From Hydrogenophaga sp. (GTDB taxonomy: Bacteria; Pseudomonadota; Gammaproteobacteria; Burkholderiales; Burkholderiaceae_C), in contig NZ_JADMKB010000037.1 of assembly GCF_018780075.1 (NCBI RefSeq), positions 62,001 to 126,000 of the forward strand: 64,000 nucleotides of DNA. The letters are read 5' to 3'. Shown piece after piece: positions 38,112 to 46,086 of the stretch. A program made the translations under genes and the position numbers. Under the pieces are notes generated by a model. The model was not told the DNA's origin. It did no database searches and was given only the letters and a program-made list of their open reading frames with translations. Numbering within the stretch: the stretch's first letter is position 1; each line of letters starts with the position of its first letter.

Positions 38112-38888
38112 ATGAACATTCACCACCACCCCGAACTGCTCGACCGCCTCGCGGCGGCCTACGCCGTCGGTACGCTGCGCGGCGGCGCGCGCCGCCGGTT
38201 CGAGGCCCTGGCGCGCGAGCGGGCGCCCGTGCGGGCGGCCGCGCTGGTGTGGCAAAGCCGCGTGGCCAGCATGACCGAGTTGCAGACGCAGGCCGAGCCC
38301 TCGCCAGCCGTGTGGACGCGCATCCACAACCTGATCAGGGCCGAGCGCGAGCAGACTGCAATGGCGGCCGCGCGCGAGGCCAAGGCCACAACCGCCGGTG
38401 GATGGTTCCGCAGCCTGGCGCTGTGGCGTGGCGCGGCCGGTGCGGGCGCGCTGGCGACCGTGCTCGCCGTGGTCACCGCCGTGGGCCTGAAAGACAACCT
38501 GGGCGCGCAGATCGGCGAGCTGCAAGCGAAGCTCAGTGCCCAACCGCAGATTGAATACGTGGCCGTGCTCAACGACGAGCAGGCCAGCGCCTCGATGCTG
38601 GTGACCTTCGACCCGAAGAACCGGAAGCTGACGCTGCAGCGCGTGGGCGGCTACCAGGAAGCGTCCGACAAGTCGCTGCAACTCTGGGCCCTGCCGCCAG
38701 GCGCCGCGCCGCGCTCACTGGGCGTGTTGAGCCAGGAGAAGCTGCTGCAGCTCGCGGCCGATCAGCGCGATGTGAATGAAGTGCCGGCGCTCGCGATCAG
38801 CCTCGAGCCCAAGGGCGGTGTGCCGAGCGAAACCGGCCCGACCGGACCGGTGCTGTTCAAGGGCGCGCTGATCCAGAAGATGTTGTGA
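38112..38888 (+). CDS. Anti-sigma factor (RskA-like, membrane)
   Basis: 258 aa. The N-terminal cytoplasmic helical domain (about 1-95: LLDRLAAAYAVGTLRGGARR) probably holds the sigma factor, but it has no HxxxCxxC zinc motif. One membrane segment (about 117-135: AAGAGALATVLAVVTAVGL) precedes an extracytoplasmic RskA domain (about 140-255: EYVAVLNDEQASASMLVTFD, SLQLWALPPGAAPRSLG, AISLEPKGGVP). It follows the sigma gene and is followed by repeat R9. The start is an ATG two codons into the open frame; TTG upstream is less likely. Confidence 0.88.
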   Translation: MNIHHHPELLDRLAAAYAVGTLRGGARRRFEALARERAPVRAAALVWQSRVASMTELQTQAEPSPAVWTRIHNLIRAEREQTAMAAAREAKATTAGGWFRSLALWRGAAGAGALATVLAVVTAVGLKDNLGAQIGELQAKLSAQPQIEYVAVLNDEQASASMLVTFDPKNRKLTLQRVGGYQEASDKSLQLWALPPGAAPRSLGVLSQEKLLQLAADQRDVNEVPALAISLEPKGGVPSETGPTGPVLFKGALIQKML

Positions 38889-38893
38889 AATGG

Positions 38894-38976
38894 CCCACCC
38901 CCGCCGCGCTGCGCGCGACCCCCTCAAAGGGGGCGATGCGAGTGGCCCGGCGGAGCCGGTTCCACCGCATCCTGGG
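38894..38976 (+). repeat. Dispersed 3'-end double-hairpin repeat, copy R9
   Basis: Follows the anti-sigma stop after 5 nt. Proximal CCCCCTCAAAGGGGG hairpin; distal outer stem GATGCG/CGCATC with GTGG/CCAC inside, which is another compensated version of the same fold. Confidence 0.85.
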
Positions 38977-39057
38977 TGAGGGTCACGTCGCGCCGGAGGT
39001 GACGCCCCCGCGCCGCGCGACCTGGCGTTGCACGGAACTACCGCTCGCCAGCAACCC

Positions 39058-39900
39058 CTACTGCCGCGCCATGCGCACGTTCGCCGGCGGCAGCTGCGGG
39101 TGGCTGCTGCGCCAGGGGTTGATGTCGAGGCCGCCGCGGCGCGTGTAGCGCGCGTAGACCATCAGCCTGGCGGGCTTGCAGCGCGCCATGATGTCCATGT
39201 AGATGCGCTCGACGCACTGCTCGTGGAACTCGTTGTGGTTGCGGAAACTCACGATGTACTGCAGCAGCCCGGCCTGGTCGATCTGCGGCCCGCTGTAGCG
39301 GATCTGCACGCTGCCCCAGTCGGGCTGGCCGGTGACGAGGCAGTTGCTCTTGAGCAGGTCGCTCACCAGGGTTTCTTCGACCGGCTTCTCGTCCAGCGCG
39401 GCACTCAGCAGCTCGGGGGCGGGCTGGTAGCGGTCGCACTCCACGTCGAGCCGGTCGATCGACAGTCCTTCGAGCTCCTTGACCGGCTCGCAGTCGAACA
39501 GCTCGGGCAGCAACAGGCGCACCCCGGCCCCGGCCTTCACCGGGCCGCCGCTCCAGATGGCCGCGCTCACGTCGTCGCGGATGCGTTCGCGCACCTCGTC
39601 GGCGCTCTGCAGCCGGGTGTTGTTGAAACTGTTGAGGTAGAGCTTGAACGACTTGCTCTCGACGATGTGCGTGCTCTCGCAGGGGATCGTGATGTGGGCG
39701 ATGGCCACCTGCGGCTTGCCCTTCAGGTTGAGCCAGCTCAGCTCGAACGCGGTCCAGAGGTCGGCGCCCAGAAATGGCACGCTGCCGGTGATGCCGATCT
39801 CGGTGCGTTTGGGTTCGCGCGGCAGCGGGAACAGCAGCGAGGGGTCGTACTGGTCGACGTAGGCCGAGGGTTTGCCCAGAGGGGAATGGTCGGGTGTCAT
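39058..39900 (-). CDS. queF: NADPH-dependent 7-cyano-7-deazaguanine reductase
   Basis: Reduces preQ0 to preQ1 for queuosine in tRNA. 280 aa, the long bimodular form found in Gram-negatives. [18 protein letters not shown] carries the catalytic Cys; [16 protein letters not shown] is the substrate-binding part (Glu), and [16 protein letters not shown] is the N-terminal module. The start ATG (MTPDHSPLG) was preferred over a GTG two codons earlier. Alone on the minus strand, 78 nt after the 2OG oxygenase gene. Confidence 0.95.
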   Translation of the reverse strand: MTPDHSPLGKPSAYVDQYDPSLLFPLPREPKRTEIGITGSVPFLGADLWTAFELSWLNLKGKPQVAIAHITIPCESTHIVESKSFKLYLNSFNNTRLQSADEVRERIRDDVSAAIWSGGPVKAGAGVRLLLPELFDCEPVKELEGLSIDRLDVECDRYQPAPELLSAALDEKPVEETLVSDLLKSNCLVTGQPDWGSVQIRYSGPQIDQAGLLQYIVSFRNHNEFHEQCVERIYMDIMARCKPARLMVYARYTRRGGLDINPWRSSHPQLPPANVRMARQ

Positions 39901-39978
39901 GTTCACGGTGGGGGTGTCTCGGCGGTCGGCGGTGGGAGGGGCAACGGGGTCAGGGTGGGCTTGCGACCCGGGGCGCGT

Positions 39979-40857
39979 TCATTCAAAGACCCGTTCGCGC
40001 AGCCACTTGGTGGCCACCCACTTCTCGCCTTCGAGCACGGGCGCACCGCCGTGCAGGCTCATGGTACCGGGGTGCGGCCGGTTGTAGCTGAAGAACACCG
40101 CGCTGCCGCGCACGGGCGCCACCTCCAGCCCCACGTCGGGGAAGGTGGTGCCACCACCGCGCGCCGGCTCGTTGAGGTACATCACGACCGTGCCCACACG
40201 CTGACCGCCGCGCTTGAGGATGGTCGGTGTGCCCGGCTCGGCCGGGTCGAAGTAGTCGTAGTGCGGCTTGTACTCGGCGCCCACCTGGTAGTTGAGCACC
40301 TGGATGCCCTCGCCGTTCTCGATCGGCCAGTGCACCAGGTGCGCGATGCGCGCCTCGAGGCGCCGGATCAGCTCGCTCTCGCCCCGGTTGAAAAACATGC
40401 CGTTGCTGGTGCGGTCCGGGTTCAGCTCTTCGCCACCGGTGGCGGTCTGCACCGTGAGCGAGCGGGCCAGGCGCGGGCGAGCGGCCGCGATGAGCCCGTC
40501 GCACTCCTCGTGGCTCAGCAAGCCGCCGAGCACCACCACGCGCGGCTGGCTCATCGACACCACCACATCGACCATGCGGTCGCCCGCATCGATGCGGCGC
40601 GGCGAACCGGTCAACGCCAGATCAGGCACCTTCACCCCCACCGCACCGCGCACGGCCGTGGCGGGCGCAGGGCTCACCGCCCGGCCCGCGCCCAGTTGCT
40701 GCAGGTGGTCGCGCAGGGTCTGCTCCAGCGCGGCCTCGGCCACCTCGGGCCGCCAGCCGGCCTGCACCATCGAGGCCAGCACGGCCTCGGGCAGGCAGCC
40801 GGCGGACGACTGCTCGATGATCCACTGGCGCAGCTCGGGCGTGACGGTCTGGGTCAT
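39979..40857 (-). CDS. Prolyl 4-hydroxylase-like 2OG-Fe(II) oxygenase
   Basis: 292 aa. The N-terminal ~60 residues are a small helical part (QSSAGCLPEAVLASMVQAGW) of unknown role. The catalytic domain is about residues 100-290: VVVLGGLLSHEECDGLIAAA, GTPTILKRGGQRVGTVVMYL, YKPHYDYFDP with the HxD Fe ligands, and MSLHGGAPVLEGEKWVATKWLRE with the distal His and the Lys/Arg for 2-oxoglutarate. Similar to bacterial prolyl-4-hydroxylases; substrate not known. It begins with a 4-nt overlap of the yaaA stop, so the two genes are coupled. Confidence 0.88.
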   Translation of the reverse strand: MTQTVTPELRQWIIEQSSAGCLPEAVLASMVQAGWRPEVAEAALEQTLRDHLQQLGAGRAVSPAPATAVRGAVGVKVPDLALTGSPRRIDAGDRMVDVVVSMSQPRVVVLGGLLSHEECDGLIAAARPRLARSLTVQTATGGEELNPDRTSNGMFFNRGESELIRRLEARIAHLVHWPIENGEGIQVLNYQVGAEYKPHYDYFDPAEPGTPTILKRGGQRVGTVVMYLNEPARGGGTTFPDVGLEVAPVRGSAVFFSYNRPHPGTMSLHGGAPVLEGEKWVATKWLRERVFE

Positions 40858-41648
40858 GGTGCAAGGGCTCCTGCAGGCTTTTGCTCACGGCGGAACACCA
40901 GCCGGTCGGGGTGGGACACGGCGGGCACATAACGGTAGCCCTCCAGGTCAAAGCCCTGGAGCTGCTCGGGCTTCACGGCGCGCTGCTGCAGTGCGTAACG
41001 CACCATCAGGCCGCGCGCGCGCTTGGCGAAGAAGCTGATGATCTGGTATTTCTCGCCTTTGCGCTCTTCAAACACGCACGTCACCACGCGCGGCTTCAAC
41101 GCCTTGCGGTCCACCACCTTGAAATACTCGTCGCTCGCGAGGTTGATCACCACAGGGCTCTTGTCGGCCCGCGCTCGCTGGTTCAGGTAGTCCGAGACCT
41201 GGCTGCCCCAGAAGCGGTAGAGGTTGGCGCCCTTTTCTGTCTGCAGGCGCGTGCCCATCTCCAGCCGGTAGGGCTGCATGCGGTCCAGCGGGCGCAACAC
41301 GCCGTAGAGCCCGCTCAGGATGCACAGGTGCTGCTGCAGCCAGCCCAGCTGTTCTTCGCTCAGGGTCTTCGCGTCCAGCCCGCCGTACACATCGCCGTCA
41401 AACGCCAGCACCGCCTGCTTCGAGTTCTTGGCGGTGAACTTCGGCTGCCAGGCCTGGTAGCGGGCGACGTTGAGCCCCGCGAGCTGATCGGACAAATCCA
41501 TCAACGCCGACACCTGCAACGGCGACTTCTCGCGCAGCACGGCGATCAGCGCCGCCGCCTGCTCGACGAACAGCGGCTGGGTGTGGGTCTTGGTGTGGGC
41601 CGGCGTCTCGAAGTCGAGGGCCTTGGCGGGGGACAATAGAAACAACAT
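40854..41648 (-). CDS. yaaA: Peroxide stress protein YaaA
   Basis: 264 aa (DUF328/UPF0246). MLFLLSPAKALDFETP is the conserved start, followed by LSDQLAGLNVARYQAW, AVLAFDGDVYGGLDA, GLYGVLRPLDRMQPYRLEMGT and the C-terminal EGYRYVPAVSHPDRLVFRRE. YaaA protects DNA and proteins from peroxide by limiting free iron in E. coli. Its start codon overlaps that of the divergent pseudouridine synthase gene by two bases (CATG). A good AGGA site lies 9 nt upstream. The downstream 2OG oxygenase overlaps by 4 nt. Confidence 0.95.
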   Translation of the reverse strand: MLFLLSPAKALDFETPAHTKTHTQPLFVEQAAALIAVLREKSPLQVSALMDLSDQLAGLNVARYQAWQPKFTAKNSKQAVLAFDGDVYGGLDAKTLSEEQLGWLQQHLCILSGLYGVLRPLDRMQPYRLEMGTRLQTEKGANLYRFWGSQVSDYLNQRARADKSPVVINLASDEYFKVVDRKALKPRVVTCVFEERKGEKYQIISFFAKRARGLMVRYALQQRAVKPEQLQGFDLEGYRYVPAVSHPDRLVFRREQKPAGALAP

Positions 41649-42348
41649 GCTGGAAATCCTGTATCGGGACGATTATCTTGCAGCCGTGCACAAACCCCCG
41701 GGCCTGCTGGTGCACCGCACCGGCCTCGACGCGGGCGAGACCCGCTTTGCCCTGCAGCTGCTGCGCGACCAGATCGGCCAGCCGGTCTGGCCGGTGCACC
41801 GGCTCGACAAAGGCACCAGCGGCGTGCTGCTGTTCGCGCTGGACGCGGGCACCGCGGGCACGCTGGGCAAGGCGTTTGACAGCGGTGAAGGGCTGCGCAA
41901 GACCTACCACGCCATGGTGCGCGGCTGGCCATCGGAGGAAGGCCTGATCGATCATCCGCTCAAGCGAATGCCCGACGACATGCGGTCTCAACGCGAAGAG
42001 CTGCAGGACGCGCAGACCCGCTACCGCACGCTGGAGCGCCACGAGTGGCCGCTGGCCTTCGGCGGCTTCGAGACCTTGCGCTGCGCGCTGGTGGAACTGC
42101 AACCGCTGACTGGCCGGCGCCACCAGTTGCGGCGCCACATGAAACACATCTCGCACCCCATCATCGGGGATTCGACGCACGGCAAAGGTCCGCTGAACCG
42201 GGCGGTGGCGGCGTGGCTGGGGGTGCAGCGGATGTGGCTGCACGCGGTGTCGCTGACGGTGGCCCACCCGCACACCGGCCGGCCCTTGTGCATTGAAGCC
42301 CCCACCGGCCTCGACTGGGTCCGCTGGGGGATGCCTTCCCCCGGCTGA
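41647..42348 (+). CDS. truC: tRNA pseudouridine synthase (TruC-like)
   Basis: 233 aa RluA-family enzyme; TruC modifies U65 in tRNAs. MLEILYRDDYLAAVHKPPGL is nearly the TruC opening, PVHRLDKGTSGVLLFA has the catalytic Asp (RLDKxTSG), and GRRHQLRRHMKHISHPIIGD is the second conserved block. Its start codon overlaps the divergent yaaA start, leaving no intergenic region. A G-rich site is about 12 nt before the start. It is convergent with the DUF3501 gene, 6 nt from its stop. Confidence 0.9.
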   Translation: MLEILYRDDYLAAVHKPPGLLVHRTGLDAGETRFALQLLRDQIGQPVWPVHRLDKGTSGVLLFALDAGTAGTLGKAFDSGEGLRKTYHAMVRGWPSEEGLIDHPLKRMPDDMRSQREELQDAQTRYRTLERHEWPLAFGGFETLRCALVELQPLTGRRHQLRRHMKHISHPIIGDSTHGKGPLNRAVAAWLGVQRMWLHAVSLTVAHPHTGRPLCIEAPTGLDWVRWGMPSPG

Positions 42349-42354
42349 GGGCGC

Positions 42355-42945
42355 CTACTTCAAATCCCCCGCCAGGCTCGCCAGCGTCTCCGGCCCAATC
42401 TGCACGTGCGCGGGGTAGTGGGTGTGGTCACAGCCCAGCTTGACGGCCGCGCCGGCCTGGATGGCGGCGCGCATGGCGGGCGTGAACTCGAAGCGCACGA
42501 AGTGGACCGCGCTGGTCTTCTCATCGTTCTCGCGGTCGAGGTCTTCATCCGCAATCGCATAGACGCGGGCCATGCCTTCGACCTCGACAAACAGGCGGTC
42601 TTCCACGCCGATGAGGCGGGCCAGCTCGCGCTTGCGTTCGTTGACGTCGGTGTATTCGATCATCAACGTGCCTTTCCAGTTGCCGCCGTCGGGCACCAGC
42701 GGCGCGTAGGCGTCGATCTCCTGCTGGATGCCCTCTTCCTCGAAGATCTTCTCGATGCGCAGCATCTCCTGGATCTGGTAGCGGATGGTGGTCTCGCTCT
42801 CGAACTGCAGGTTGAGGTGTTCGCCGAGCTGCACGCTGCGCAGCTTGCGGTGGGCGATGACCTCGGGCTTGTGGGTCTTGCGCCACTTGCTGTAGGCCTC
42901 CAGGCCCATGAGGCTGTCGGGGGTGATGTGTCCGGTGAGTTGCAT
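42355..42945 (-). CDS. DUF3501 family protein
   Basis: 196 aa. DUF3501 family; MGLEAYSKWRKTHKPEVIAH and LGEHLNLQFESETTIRYQIQ, EMLRIEKIFEEEGIQQEIDA and VKLGCDHTHYPAHVQI are its usual blocks. Family function is unknown. It is repeatedly found next to a CCG-type Fe-S protein and rubrerythrin, as here, which suggests a peroxide or redox function. It lies 92 nt after the Fe-S gene, with repeat R10 in between. Confidence 0.86.
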   Translation of the reverse strand: MQLTGHITPDSLMGLEAYSKWRKTHKPEVIAHRKLRSVQLGEHLNLQFESETTIRYQIQEMLRIEKIFEEEGIQQEIDAYAPLVPDGGNWKGTLMIEYTDVNERKRELARLIGVEDRLFVEVEGMARVYAIADEDLDRENDEKTSAVHFVRFEFTPAMRAAIQAGAAVKLGCDHTHYPAHVQIGPETLASLAGDLK

Positions 42946-42959
42946 GGTGGTCTTTCAGG

Positions 42960-43037
42960 GTTTTGCCGCCGGGCCGCCCCAAGGCGAAACGCGCCCCCTT
43001 CGGGGGCAGCGACCCGCGCAGCGGCGGAGCGTGGGGG
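42960..43037 (-). repeat. Dispersed 3'-end double-hairpin repeat, copy R10
   Basis: Follows the Fe-S protein stop (43038) directly, same orientation. GACCCCCACGC start, hairpin GCCCCCGAAGGGGGC, distal arms around GTTTCGCC and GGCGGCAAAAC. More diverged than the others; closest to R1. Confidence 0.75.
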
Positions 43038-44387
43038 TCATTTCAAACCGTAGGCTTTGGCGACCAACGACAAGGGGTGCTGCAGCTCCGGCGCACCCAG
43101 GCCGTTGACCTCGAAGCCCTGGGCGATGTGGTGGCCGCCGAGCGGGCAGTCGGAGCTGATGTAGTCGGGCTTCGCGCCGTCCTTCATGGTGGCCATGGCC
43201 TTGAACACGGGCTTGCCGATCTTCATGGCCTGCTGGTGGTAGGCCTTCTTCACGCCGAAGGTGCCGGCGTGGCCGGAGCAGCGTTCGATGGTGTTGACCG
43301 TGGTGTCGGGGACCATCTTGAGCATCTCTTCGGTCTTTCGGCCGATGTTCTGCACCCGGCCGTGGCAGGGGATCTGGTAGCTCACGTTGCCCAGCTTCTG
43401 CGGGAATTCGGTCTTCAGCAGGCCGTCGCGCTTGCGCGCCATCAGGTACTCGAACGGGTCCCACATGTGTTCCTTGACGAGCTGCGTGTCGGCGTCGTCC
43501 GGGAACATGAGCGGGATTTCCTGCTTGAACATCAGCGCGCAGCTGGGCACGGCGGCGAGGATGGCGAAACCGTCTTTCGCGTACTTCGCGAGCACCGGGA
43601 TGTTGGCGGCTTGGCTGGCCTGCACCGAGTCAAGATCGCCCAGCTCCAGCTTGGGCATGCCGCAGCATTTTTCTTTCTCGACGAGGGTGTACGGGATCTC
43701 GTTGTGGTCGAGGATCTTGAGCAGGTCCAGGCCGATGCCGGGCTCGTTGTAGTTGATGTAGCAGGTGGAGAAGATCGCGACCTTGCCGGGCGTTTTTTCG
43801 CCGTCCACCACCTTCGACGCCTGGGCGGCTGGCGTGCCCGAGCGGAACTTCTTGGTCGCCAGCTCGGGCAGCCAGGCGTCCTTGTCGACGCCGAACACGT
43901 TCTCCATCACGCCGCGCGCGAACTGGGTCTTGTTCACCGCGTTGGCGACCTGGACCACGATGGGGATGCCGGCGAAGCTGCCGTGCAGATCGGTCGAGGC
44001 CAGCAGCCTCTCGCTGAGCTTGACCTCACCCTTCTTGAACTTGATCGCCTTGGCGCGCAACATGGTGTGAGGGAAATCGAGGTTCCACTCGTGCGGCGGC
44101 GTGTAGGGGCACTTGGTCATGTAGCAGAGGTCGCACATGTAGCACTGGTCCACCACCTTCCAGTAGTCCTGCTTGGCCACGCCATCGACCTCCAGCGACT
44201 CGCTGTTGTCCACCAGGTCGAACAGCGTGGGGAACGACCCGCAGAGGCTCACGCAGCGGCGGCAACCGTGGCAGATGTCGAAGATGCGCTCCAGCTCGAC
44301 CAAGCACTTCTCTTCGTCGTAGAAGTCGGGGTTCTTCCAGTCGAGCGCATGGCGCGTGGGCGCCTGCAGGTTGCCTTCGGTGGCCAT
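43038..44387 (-). CDS. Heterodisulfide-reductase-like Fe-S protein (GlpC/CCG type)
   Basis: 449 aa. Two [4Fe-4S] ferredoxin-type motifs near the N-terminus: CHGCRRCVSLCGSFP and CYMCDLCYMTKCPYTPP. After that come two CCG-type domains with KEKCCGMPKLELGD and the later SSDCPLGGHH and ERCSGHAGTFGV cluster regions. Same architecture as the Fe-S subunit of glycolate oxidase/anaerobic G3P dehydrogenase, but no partner oxidase gene is present. In this gene group it is flanked by rubrerythrin and DUF3501, so it probably feeds electrons to peroxide reduction. A 15-bp inverted repeat lies 35 nt before the start. Confidence 0.88.
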   Translation of the reverse strand: MATEGNLQAPTRHALDWKNPDFYDEEKCLVELERIFDICHGCRRCVSLCGSFPTLFDLVDNSESLEVDGVAKQDYWKVVDQCYMCDLCYMTKCPYTPPHEWNLDFPHTMLRAKAIKFKKGEVKLSERLLASTDLHGSFAGIPIVVQVANAVNKTQFARGVMENVFGVDKDAWLPELATKKFRSGTPAAQASKVVDGEKTPGKVAIFSTCYINYNEPGIGLDLLKILDHNEIPYTLVEKEKCCGMPKLELGDLDSVQASQAANIPVLAKYAKDGFAILAAVPSCALMFKQEIPLMFPDDADTQLVKEHMWDPFEYLMARKRDGLLKTEFPQKLGNVSYQIPCHGRVQNIGRKTEEMLKMVPDTTVNTIERCSGHAGTFGVKKAYHQQAMKIGKPVFKAMATMKDGAKPDYISSDCPLGGHHIAQGFEVNGLGAPELQHPLSLVAKAYGLK

Positions 44388-44422
44388 GTCTCGTCTCCTC
44401 GTCTGTGCGGGTTGGATCGTGG

Positions 44423-44464
44423 GTTTTTGAAAGCGCTCAGAAAATAAAAAGCGCTTTCAAAAAC
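44423..44464. promoter_or_regulatory. Perfect 15-bp inverted repeat upstream of the Fe-S gene
   Basis: Arms GTTTTTGAAAGCGCT (44423-44437) and AGCGCTTTCAAAAAC (44450-44464), 12-nt A-rich spacer. It lies between rubrerythrin and the Fe-S gene. It could be a hairpin terminator/attenuator (T-run within the stem) or an operator: the TGAAAGCGCT arms resemble LacI-type half-sites. Confidence 0.6.
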
Positions 44465-44486
44465 GGCGTCCGGAGAGAAGTCTCAG

Positions 44487-44561
44487 AACGCCGCGGAACC
44501 GGCTCCGCCGGGCCGCCAGCGTTGCCCCCTTGAGGGGGTCGCGCGCAGCGCGGCGGGGGTG
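44487..44561 (-). repeat. Dispersed 3'-end double-hairpin repeat, copy R11
   Basis: Just after the rubrerythrin stop (44572) in its orientation. Proximal CCCCCTCAAGGGGG hairpin; distal outer stem AACGC/GCGTT, inner CGGC-GGA-GCCG. It shares the same gap as the 15-bp inverted repeat. Confidence 0.85.
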
Positions 44562-44571
44562 TTCCAGTCAA

Positions 44572-44994
44572 TCAGTCCACCAGCTCGTTGAGCGCTTTTT
44601 GATACCGGTTCGCGTGCGAGCGCTCGGCCTTGGCCAGGGTCTCGAACCAGTCGGCCACCTCGTCAAAACCTTCGTCGCGCGCGGTCTTGGCCATGCCGGG
44701 GTACATGTCGGTGTACTCGTGGGTTTCGCCGGCCACGGCGGAGGCGAGGTTGTTGCGGGTCGAGCCAATGGGCAGGCCGGTCGCCGGGTCGCCGGACTGC
44801 TCCAGGAACTCCAGATGGCCGTGGGCGTGGCCAGTCTCGCCTTCGGCGGTGGAGCGGAACAGAGCCGCCACGTCGTTCTGGCCCTCGATGTCGGCCTTGT
44901 TGGCGAAATACAGGTAACGGCGGTTGGCCTGCGATTCGCCCGCGAAGGCGTCTTTCAGGCACTGCTCGGTTTTCGAGCCTTTCAATGCGGCCAT
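44572..44994 (-). CDS. Rubrerythrin family protein
   Basis: 140 aa, only the diiron four-helix domain; the C-terminal rubredoxin-type iron centre of classical rubrerythrin is absent. Ligands: [35 protein letters not shown] (ExxH), [19 protein letters not shown] and [17 protein letters not shown] (ExxH). It reduces H2O2 with electrons from a partner, here likely the CCG Fe-S protein. Strong ribosome site (AAGGAGA). First gene of the leftward rubrerythrin-Fe-S-DUF3501 group, 285 nt from the divergent VOC gene. Confidence 0.92.
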   Translation of the reverse strand: MAALKGSKTEQCLKDAFAGESQANRRYLYFANKADIEGQNDVAALFRSTAEGETGHAHGHLEFLEQSGDPATGLPIGSTRNNLASAVAGETHEYTDMYPGMAKTARDEGFDEVADWFETLAKAERSHANRYQKALNELVD

Positions 44995-45226
44995 GGGTCT
45001 ATCTCCTTGTCGTGGGTGGAACAACGCCCAGCGAGGCCGCCCAAACACAGGCCGGACCCGCTGAGACGAGGGTCACCTTACGCCCGTTCGCGGAGGGCCG
45101 TCAATTGTTCTGGGCTATGCGCAGCATTGCGCGAGGCTATGGGCAGCACCCAACTGATAACCGTTCGCAGCGCCATCGACAAGCCCTCGGGAAACCCTCA
45201 AACTGGCGCGGACACCGGCCAGCAAA

Positions 45227-45247
45227 GAATTTCGTTTAGATAAATTC
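45227..45247. promoter_or_regulatory. AT-rich inverted repeat upstream of VOC gene
   Basis: GAATTT (45227-45232) and AAATTC (45242-45247), spacer 9 nt, 33 nt before the VOC start codon. It is locally AT-rich and placed where an operator or promoter is expected. Confidence 0.35.
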
Positions 45248-45279
45248 GTTATGCTCCGTTGAATCACAGGAGACACACC

Positions 45280-45888
45280 ATGAACACCGCCCTGCCCCCG
45301 CCCGCCGCCGTTCAGCAGCTGCACCACTACGCCTACCGGGCCAAGGACGCCGAGGAAACGCGCCGCTTCTACGAGGACATCCTGGGTTTGCCGCTGTACC
45401 ACATCATCCAGAGCGACGTGGTGCCCAGCACGGGCGAGTACTGCCCGTACACGCACTTCTTTTTCCGCCTGCAAGATGGTTCGTTCATCGCCTTTTTCGA
45501 CCTGGGCGACGATGAGGCCGCGCTGCCGAGCCCGAACACGCCGAAGTGGGTGAACCACATCAGTTTCCGCGTGAACACGGTGCAGGAGCTGGAAAACACC
45601 AAGGTGCGGCTGCAGGCGCACGGTGTGGAGGTGCTGGGCGTGACGGACCACCACATCTTCAAGAGCATCTATTTCTTTGACCCGAACGGCATCCGGATGG
45701 AGCTGACCGCGCAGCTGGCGGATGAGTTCGAGATGCTGCAGGAGAGCAAGACGGCGCACGCGAGGCTGGCGGAGTGGAACGCACGCAAGGAGCAGTGGCG
45801 GCGCGAGCGGGCCGAGGGCAAGTCGTCTGCGCCGTTGAAGCCGCAGCAGAACGACCGGCCTGAGTTTGTGGGTCGTTCTTTGGCTTGA
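45280..45888 (+). CDS. VOC family protein (glyoxalase/extradiol dioxygenase fold)
   Basis: 202 aa. Two beta-alpha-beta-beta-beta repeats; AVQQLHHYAYRAKDAEETRR (metal His), YEDILGLPLY, THFFFRLQDGSFIAFFDLGD, WVNHISFRVNTVQELE (metal His) and DPNGIRMELTAQLADEF (metal Glu). So an HHE metal site seems intact. The last ~50 residues are charged and probably unstructured. Clear ribosome site CAGGAGA. It lies upstream of a class A flavin hydroxylase and may act on a ring-hydroxylated product, but the two genes are separated by two large palindromes. Confidence 0.85.
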   Translation: MNTALPPPAAVQQLHHYAYRAKDAEETRRFYEDILGLPLYHIIQSDVVPSTGEYCPYTHFFFRLQDGSFIAFFDLGDDEAALPSPNTPKWVNHISFRVNTVQELENTKVRLQAHGVEVLGVTDHHIFKSIYFFDPNGIRMELTAQLADEFEMLQESKTAHARLAEWNARKEQWRRERAEGKSSAPLKPQQNDRPEFVGRSLA

Positions 45889-45930
45889 CCCGATGTGGGT
45901 TGGCATTGACCTTGCCGTTGGCATTACTCC

Positions 45931-46038
45931 GGTCTGCGGCGGCCGGGGTGACCGGCTCCGCTCGTGTCCCCCGCCAACGGCTTCGCCGTTGTCTCCTCCT
46001 TTACCTCGCTGCGCCGGTCACCCCGGCCGCCGCAGACC
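45931..46038. repeat. Large palindrome element A (25-bp perfect stem, 58-nt loop)
   Basis: Arms 45931-45955 and 46014-46038 are perfectly complementary over 25 bp. The loop (45956-46013) starts CTCCGCTCGTGTCCCCC, contains a minihairpin CAACGGC-TTC-GCCGTTG and ends TCCTCCTTTACCTCGCTGCG. The same loop ends, but not the same stem, occur inverted in element B. Confidence 0.92.
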
Positions 46039-46086
46039 TCTTTGGCGCGCACACGTTGGGTACCCGTCCGCTCAACCACATGTGGT

